64,000 bases of DNA from contig CM060731.1 in the NCBI GenBank assembly GCA_030704615.1, forward strand, positions 90,810,756 to 90,874,755, written 5' to 3'. The position numbers and the translations under genes are program-made. Source of the DNA: Takakia lepidozioides. Taxonomy: Eukaryota > Streptophyta > Takakiopsida > Takakiales > Takakiaceae. This document shows, in pieces, positions 57,721 to 64,000 of the stretch. The first letter of the stretch is position 1; the number at the start of each line of letters is the position of its first letter. The notes beneath the pieces are model-generated. The model saw nothing but the letters and a program-made list of their open reading frames with translations, had not been told where the DNA came from and did no database searches.

Positions 57721-58951
57721 ATCGCACCATGTCAGGTTGAGGTCCTCACACACACACCTACACATCGAGAATTTGCGAACCCACATCAGCTGGGAGAACA
57801 TGGAAATTACCCCGTGGATCACATGCAATCATGAATGAGAAATGGGTTTATGTTACATTGGGAGATTTTGGTGTACCTGCGCGACATGCAACTCTGTCTA
57901 CATACTCCATAAGTCGCTGTCCCAAGACCCAAGTGGACAGGGGAGGCCGGTGAGTCTATACCACAAATGGTAATCATACAGCAGAGGGTACTGCTGCCCA
58001 ACGTGCAAAAGCCGCCGGCTGCAGGATGCTAGGCATGCGAACTCGGGCACAGCACGCCTCCTCTGCACCCCACTCCGTCCCAACCAGTGCACAACAACCG
58101 TGCATGCATTGACTGCCCTCTAGCTTTCTCTCCGGGCATTTGGGGGTCTGCAATCTGCTACACGTAAGTGTCTTTGAATGCGACGATCAAAGGATCCGGT
58201 CACTTGCAGTTGCCGTCTCAAGGGCAGCATTGCAAGAATCAGAATTAAGTAAGAAAGATGGTGGAAGAAGCTGCAAACAGCAAATGAGTGAAGTGGCAGG
58301 GCGATGCTCCATTTTTAACATGCTCCCCTTCCCGCCATGGTGATAGAGCCACACAAATGGACTCCCTTCCCGCCACGGTGCAATTTCACGGCAACGGAAC
58401 GGGATTGTCCGCCGAAACGTGATTTGGAGATGGCCTAAGACAAGTGGCGCAGGTTCTGGCCTTGTAGTCAGGTTGTTCACACTTCAATGCACACATTTCA
58501 TACACATTCAACCATATGCCCAAGATCACAACGTCGTCAATCGTGAAAATTGGAATTCCACGTACGTCCTTCGATTCCTTACACACACACGAACTGTAGA
58601 GACAGGTCGTTTTCCAAGATGTCGTTGTTTGAGTCGATTTTGGTCATTTCTCTCAGTGTCTTGTTGAAAAGATTCTAGTTATGATGGGAAGCATCGTGAT
58701 GGCTTTCAAATGGTTTGCTGTTGAGTGTAACTTTTCATCATGTTGTGGAATCTACCGGTTGGTATAAAATGTCAACTGTCTTCTCTGCCAAAGGATGTGC
58801 GGCTGAACCTTTCAAATTGAGATTGCAGGAGGAGGGAATTGACGGTAGTGAAATGGGAGTGGCAGAGCCAAATTGAGGAATCTCTGCAAAGGAGAATCCG
58901 GCCCCCTGCAACGGCGTGCACAAACAGCATTGAAGAGGCTCCCCAACAAAA
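57721..58951. other. Intergenic, no gene recognised
   Basis: Short frames only. The stretch just before 58952 may hold the 5' untranslated region of the CACTA transposase; CCCGCCATGG/CCCGCCACGG repeats occur near 58330-58375. Confidence 0.45.
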
Positions 58952-61900
58952 ATGAGTTCCCCTCGCCCATGCGGAGGACTTCCAATTAATCACCCCTGTA
59001 GACAGAACACCCGAGATGACAGGTTGTGGGAGAGAGAAGTGGCACGTGCCCGAGCCCTTGGGCTTTCAAGGATGCCATGCCCATGTGAACGTTGTTTGGG
59101 CACTACAAGTAGATCTGAGGACGGTGTGCGCACACATCTCCTTCACCACAAAAGACATGAAGCATTTCAGGTGTGGATTGGAGATGGACTTGCAGACAAA
59201 GACGATGAGGAGTGGGCACAATTGGACAATGCACACCCCCGAGGGAGCCATACAGACAGGCCAGACGAGGACTATGTCATGGGCGCAGGACATGAACCAG
59301 GCATGGACAGAGGGGTGGAGATTACTCGAATGTTGCAGGAAGCATTCCACATCATGAACGATGCTGAAGAGGGGGACGGCGCTGCGACAACTGGGGATGG
59401 TGATGACGCAGGAAATGAAGGCATTCACGTGGGGGAAGGCGTGGAAGGAGGTGGAGATGGAGAATTGAATTCTGCACACATGACACTAGAAGAAGCATGT
59501 GTGCCACTGTACGAGGGATGCAAATCCACAAAGCTTGCTGCCACCATGCTGTTGATGAACCTGTGCACAACCCACGGTGTCTCAGACCATTTTGTGGACG
59601 AGTTGTTCTCTTTGCTTCGGCTGAACTTGCTTCCACAACCAAATGAAATGCCAAAAAGCTGTCACATGGCCAACCAAATGATTGGGAAGCTCGGCCTCAA
59701 CTACGTGAAAATACATGCATGTCCAAAAGGACATGTACTTTTCAGAAGAGAGTACAAGGATGCTATGGAGTGCCCCAAATGCGGTGCAGCCCGATACCAT
59801 GATGTGGGCAGGTTACAACAGCCAGCCAAGGTGTTGAGGCACTTTCCCCTTATCCCCCGTCTATTACGAATGTACAAATGCAAGACCATTAGTGAGCTCA
59901 TGACTTGGCATTCCAGGAATGCCTCAAACGATGGTTTGGTAAGGCATGTCCCAGATTCCCTTGCATGGAAGCATATAGATGCAACTTGGCCCGATTTTGC
60001 CGAGGACCCACGCAATGTGCGATTGGCTGTATCTACGGATGGAGTAAACCCATACGGATCAAAGAGTTGCACATGGTCCACATGGCCCGTGCAGTTGGTG
60101 GCATACAACCTGCCACCATGGTTGACAACAAAGAAATTCTTTGTCATGTTGTCTCTCTTGATTCCAGGTAAGGAGTCCGTGACAAATGCAAACATAGATG
60201 TGTATTTGCAACCATTGATTGAAGAGCTACAAGAACTATGGATTGGAGTTGAAGCTTACGACATTTTGAAACCAGTAGGGCAACGGAGTTTCACCCTCCG
60301 TGCCATACTCATGTGGTCAATCCACGATTTCCCCGCATATGGCCTTGTTGCGGGTTGCAAGACGAAGGGCTACAAAGGGTGCCCCATTTGTGGGCCCTAT
60401 GTGGATTCACGGCACTCAAAGCCACTAGGGAAGATAATATACATGGGGCATCGACGTTACCTTGCAAGAAACCACCCCTACCGACGAGCAGGAAGGCACT
60501 TCAATGGATGTGTTGAAAAGAGAATGGCACCAAATGCTGTGACACCGGAGGAGACATTGCAATTTGCAAAGGAGAAAGAGGCGTTCATGGAGATTGGAGG
60601 GAGAGACGGAAGTAGTGCGGATCCAGCCATGGAGCACGGGGTGAAGCGCCGGACAATCCTTTGGGATTTGCCATACTGGAAGGTGCATGAATCCCCCCCC
60701 CCCCCCCCATTCACTCACTTTCTTTCACATTGTGCTTCCTGGAATTACCTTTATTGTCAGGAGTCCTTCCACCAACTCCTAAGTCAGTGTAACTACTATG
60801 CAGTAGATGTTGAAGTCGTACACCTCACTGTGGAGAGGATCGTGGAGTTGTTGAAAGCAGAATGTAGTAACATGGACAACTTCTGCCACATATTCTACTT
60901 TTTTTGCCCATAGAACTTGGTCTCATGGGAGGACATTTGGCATTTCAGAACCTCTTGCAGCGGTACCTCCTGGACCCCATGCATTGTGAGAAGAACTTCT
61001 GCGAGAACATTCTGAAGACTATCTTTGGGGAGAAGGATACGATAAATGTACGAAAGGACATGGAGATTGAAGGGATACGGTCACATCTGTGGCTAAGGCC
61101 TGATCCAAATAGACCAGGCAAAGTGCTCATGCCAGCAGCATCATACGTCCTGACCAAATCAGAGCAAGAGGATTTTTTGAAGACATTGGGAGCCATGAAA
61201 GTGCCAACCGGATTCTCGGGTGCTTTCCAAAAGCATGCCATAAACAAGAAATGGTCGGGGATGAAGTCACATGATCTACACGTGATGATGCAACAGATTT
61301 TGCCAGTGTGCATTCGGGGTACGATGGCGCCAGGTCCTCGAACAGCCATAATGCGTGTAAGTCGAGTGTTTAGGAAGATTTGTATGAAGGTGTGGGATCC
61401 GAGGGACATTACATCGTTGCATGAGGATGTGGCTATGACCCTATGTTTGCTGGAGAAAGAATTCCATCCATCATTCTTTGACGTCATGACGCACTTGCTA
61501 GTGCATCTTGTAGAGGAGTTGCATGTGTGTGGGCCCGTAGCCAGCCGGTGGATGTACCCCATGGAGAGGTACATGAAGGATCTGAAGGGGTATGTACGCA
61601 ACATGGCACGGCCAGAGGGGAGTATGGCGGAGGGCTACATCCGCGACGAAGCCCTGGGCTTCATGAAAGAGTATATGTCTTCATTTGATGCAATACAACG
61701 ACGGGTGTGGGACGAGAACGAGGAAGAAGGAGTTGTAGGCGAGGTCCTAGAAGGTGGTGGAACAAAGCGTGCCATGAGCCCGCGCCTTCGGGATGTGGCA
61801 CATGATTATGCGCTGAACAACACAACAACCATGACACCATGGAGACAGTGGGTGCCAACTTACATCCCTCCTGTGCTATTCTTAATGGTCTTTGTATGTT

Positions 61901-63026
61901 ACATATATATTGTCACAAGTCATTCCGGCCACTATGGGAGTGGGATCGTGTACTAACAGGGTGCTTCAGACGACTACAGAGGGTGTTTCGTAGATCTTGG
62001 TTGTTGCTTGCAAGTGATTATGAAGTAGGCTGCATCACTACAGTGTGCTTGAAAGGACACACACCCTGCATGTGGCATGCATATACAACACGGTGTTGGT
62101 CAGGGGGACTGAGTTGCAGCTTCTATTTGGTTTCTGCCAGAAAGTACGCAGCGGAGAAGGTCCGCCTGAAAACGGAACGGAGTGCATTTGCAAAAGCATG
62201 GCGGAGGGGCGGTCGTAGGCGCAGATCCCCGATGGAGTACCCCACAACAATGGAGGAGCTGCAGCCCTTTACAGTGTGGGTCAGATCTGCAATTGCACTG
62301 TACGCATCAGAGAACGAGAACCCAGATGAGGGCATGGTGAGTCTGTCATTCCCCCCAGGGCTGATTGCCACTTCGTACCGGTCAATGAAAGCATATGGTA
62401 ATCACTATAGAGTGAACGATGCCAACACCAGCCTCCTGGTGACTTATGACAGCGGAGTGGCATCATTTTTTGAACAAGAGAGTAGGAGCTGTGCACGAGA
62501 TCAGAATCCAATTTCATGCCATGTGCAATATGTAGGAGTGATCAAAGAGATCCTTAAACTAGACCATGGTCTTGTGAAGCCAATTCTATTCCGTTGTTCT
62601 TGGGTAAAAGCCAATATGGTAGGAGAGAATGCCACCATGAAACGGGATGAGTACGGGTTCCTCCTTGCTGATTTCAGAAAAATGCTACCACAAGATGAAG
62701 AGCCATTCATCTTCCCATCGCAAGTTGAGCAAGTTTTCTTTTCAGATGATACCCATGCGCCGGGATGGAAGGTGGTTCTTCACAAGGACCCCCGGGCCAA
62801 ACGAGTCGTGGCCGACGTCCATGATCTGGACCTAGGGGAGAATGCCAACCACGAGGGTCTAAGGGAACCACGAAATCTACCAGATACGGCCGAACCAGTC
62901 TCTTTGGAAGGAGCAGTTACCTTTAATGAGGAAGACATTCCAGGGTTGGTAATTACCGCAAGGCAAATTGCAGATGTGGGTAGTGAATGGGAAGATTATT
63001 TGGATATAGATAGTGAGCCCAGCTGA
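58952..63026 (+). CDS. CACTA (En/Spm) transposase Tnp2 with DUF4218 and DUF4216
   Basis: Three exons, 58952-60682, 60949-61847 and 62141-63026, join with GT-AG sites in phase to about 1,171 aa. N-terminal Cys motif C-P-C-E-R-C. The Tnp2 domain runs through exon 1 (H-F-P-L-I-P-R-L, S-T-D-G-V-N-P-Y, W-S-T-W-P-V, W-S-I-H-D-F-P-A-Y, C-P-I-C-G, Y-M-G-H-R-R-Y-L, L-P-Y-W-K) into exon 2 (L-D-P-M-H-C-E-K-N). DUF4218 follows in exon 2 (S-H-D-L-H-V-M-M-Q-Q-I-L-P, G-P-V-A-S-R-W-M-Y-P-M-E-R). DUF4216 fills exon 3 (S-M-K-A-Y-G-N-H-Y-R-V, T-Y-D-S-G-V, F-P-S-Q-V-E-Q-V-F-F). Intron 1 has a C-run (60691-60707). No in-frame stop, so this may be a recently active copy. CACTA termini were not located. Confidence 0.85.
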
Positions 63027-63070
63027 ATCTCAGTGTCCATTAAGCGAGCAGCTCATAGACGAGAGCTATG

Positions 63071-63093
63071 CTAAGGACTCTTACTGTCCTTAG
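63071..63093. repeat. 8-bp inverted repeat after the CACTA transposase
   Basis: CTAAGGAC, seven bases, GTCCTTAG. The transposase stop is 45 bases upstream; it might be a transcript-end hairpin or a subterminal motif. Confidence 0.6.
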
Positions 63094-63429
63094 AACCCAT
63101 TTTGTACAGTCCTGCAAGCGCGCAAGGGCGAGACAGTTAATAGTATCGATAATGTCCCGGTATGTGGTCCGTACTGTCTTGTGAACAAACCTTTTTTTGT
63201 TCTGCCAATATTGTTTCTGACATGTGAGGAGAGGATCGTCTTCATGTATGGGAAGTAGACGTGAATCGTGGGTGACGAGCGAATTTAGACAAGTGGCAAA
63301 GAAAAGCGCAACATTTAATATGCCCGTACCCGGGAATGAGGCGCAACATTTACTTCAACATGAGGCTCCATAAAACCGCTCATCCCACGAAAGACCTACA
63401 CGGTAGGAGATGGCGCCAACATGCTCATC

Positions 63430-63722
63430 GAAGCCCATCACAGGATGGTAAATGGCGCCGAATTTCCATCCGTGTGGGCTTACATGGAGTCGTGCCGGAG
63501 GGCAAGGGCCCCCCTCACTTCCAGGGATCATCCCCTGGATGGGAAAACGGTGCCATCCGAGGGGGCTGGGTTGAAGTCGTCTCGGGGGGAGAGGCCGACA
63601 TGTGGCTGCCAAAGTTAATCCCCCGGATGGAAAAACGGCGCCAAATTTCCATCCGAGGGGGCTGGGATGAAGTCGTCTCGGGGGGAGAGGCCGACATGTG
63701 GCTGCCAAAGATCATCTCCCGC
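63430..63722. repeat. About 100-bp tandem repeat, two full units and a diverged third
   Basis: Units start near 63535 and 63632, with a looser unit near 63430. Each contains GGATGG, AAAACGG, GCGCCA or GTGCCA, CCATCCGAGGGGGCTGG, and GTCGTCTCGGGGGGAGAGG. Long frames on both strands are repeat by-products. Confidence 0.75.
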
Positions 63723-64000
63723 TGATCCCATCACATTGCGCACACACACCCTTTCTGGCTAATTCATCCGTTCCCAAGCCCTTCAAACCACAAACCTATC
63801 TGGAACCTCCGATCTAAACTATCTAAAGAAGCCAACAAACAAGCCACCGCATCCCTTAGTCACATTAAACAACATATCCAAAAATGGACACACTCCACAA
63901 TGCTGCACCACAAATTATCCAACCACTTTTGGCACATTAAAGCCACATCTGATGCACAAATCTGACAAACGCTCAAGTTTAGATTTGCCCAATATATGGG
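63723..64000 (+). other. Protein-like frame running off the right edge
   Basis: One frame is open but for a TGA near 63963 (W-N-L-R-S-K-L-S-K-E-A-N-K; S-H-I-K-Q-H-I-Q-K-W-T-H; K-F-R-F-A-Q-Y-M-G). Style resembles 43038-43610. Possibly a retroelement fragment; unrecognised. Confidence 0.3.

Noticed and set aside
63336-63725. Proteins of 117-129 residues in the terminal tandem repeat
   Set aside because: Periodic translations of a tandem repeat on both strands.
1-64000. tRNA or rRNA genes
   Set aside because: No cloverleaf with conserved T-loop GGTTCRA and acceptor pairing, and no rRNA signature, was seen on reading both strands.

Overview
The window looks like repeat-dense nuclear DNA of a streptophyte (plant lineage), perhaps a charophyte alga or another early-diverging lineage; that narrower placement is a guess. 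The evidence is a plant-type OST3/OST6 gene without the CxxC redox motif, CACTA Tnp2 transposases with DUF4218 and DUF4216, Mutator-like (MULE) transposases with a SWIM finger, a Ty3/gypsy pol fragment, a PPR relic, and GT-AG introns throughout. Only three loci look like intact or nearly intact host-type or element genes: OST3/6 (38059-39078, -), an unrecognised multi-exon gene (33283-35154, +), and a CACTA transposase (58952-63026, +) whose three exons join in phase into about 1,171 codons.

Layout. 1-7.4 kb: decayed Ty3/gypsy pol ending in a PHD-like finger, a Tnp2 relic, a SET-domain relic and duplicated LINE 3' ends. 7.4-27.3 kb: copies of a repeat called R1 here, one split by a large MULE (copy A, 9047-20387), plus an AT-rich insert with coiled-coil reading frames and a reverse-transcriptase relic. 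27.4-32.4 kb: MULE copy B, which carries only the transposase half. 33-39 kb: the two host-like genes. 39.9-43.0 kb: a Crypton-like tyrosine recombinase between about 340-bp GC-rich inverted repeats. 43-45 kb: a solo MULE end and motif fragments. 45018-56156: MULE copy C, nearly identical to A. 56.2-58.9 kb: organellar-SSB-like and PPR fragments. 58.9-63.1 kb: the CACTA element. 63.4-63.7 kb: a tandem repeat.

The main discovery candidate is the two-gene MULE (A and C). One arm encodes a SWIM-type MULE transposase (+). The divergently transcribed arm (-) encodes a 10-exon protein, 1,165 aa by my exon joins in copy A. It has a ParB/sulfiredoxin-like domain (D-G-N-H-R), a charged linker, and a circularly permuted N4/N6-type DNA methyltransferase domain (a motif IV-like D-I-P-D before motif I, D-L-S-V-S-T-G). 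Two introns of this gene hold 7 and 4 copies of a 20-bp palindrome close to GAATGTCGTCAACGACATTC, about every 75-160 bp. The palindrome is better conserved than the sequence around it, so it could be the cognate site of the ParB-like domain. By analogy with VANDAL MULEs, whose VANC proteins bind clustered motifs inside their own element and counter silencing, I propose a self-targeting epigenetic module. That function is inference; the domains, palindromes, 9-bp target-site duplications and an empty site at 26649-26657 are read directly from the sequence.
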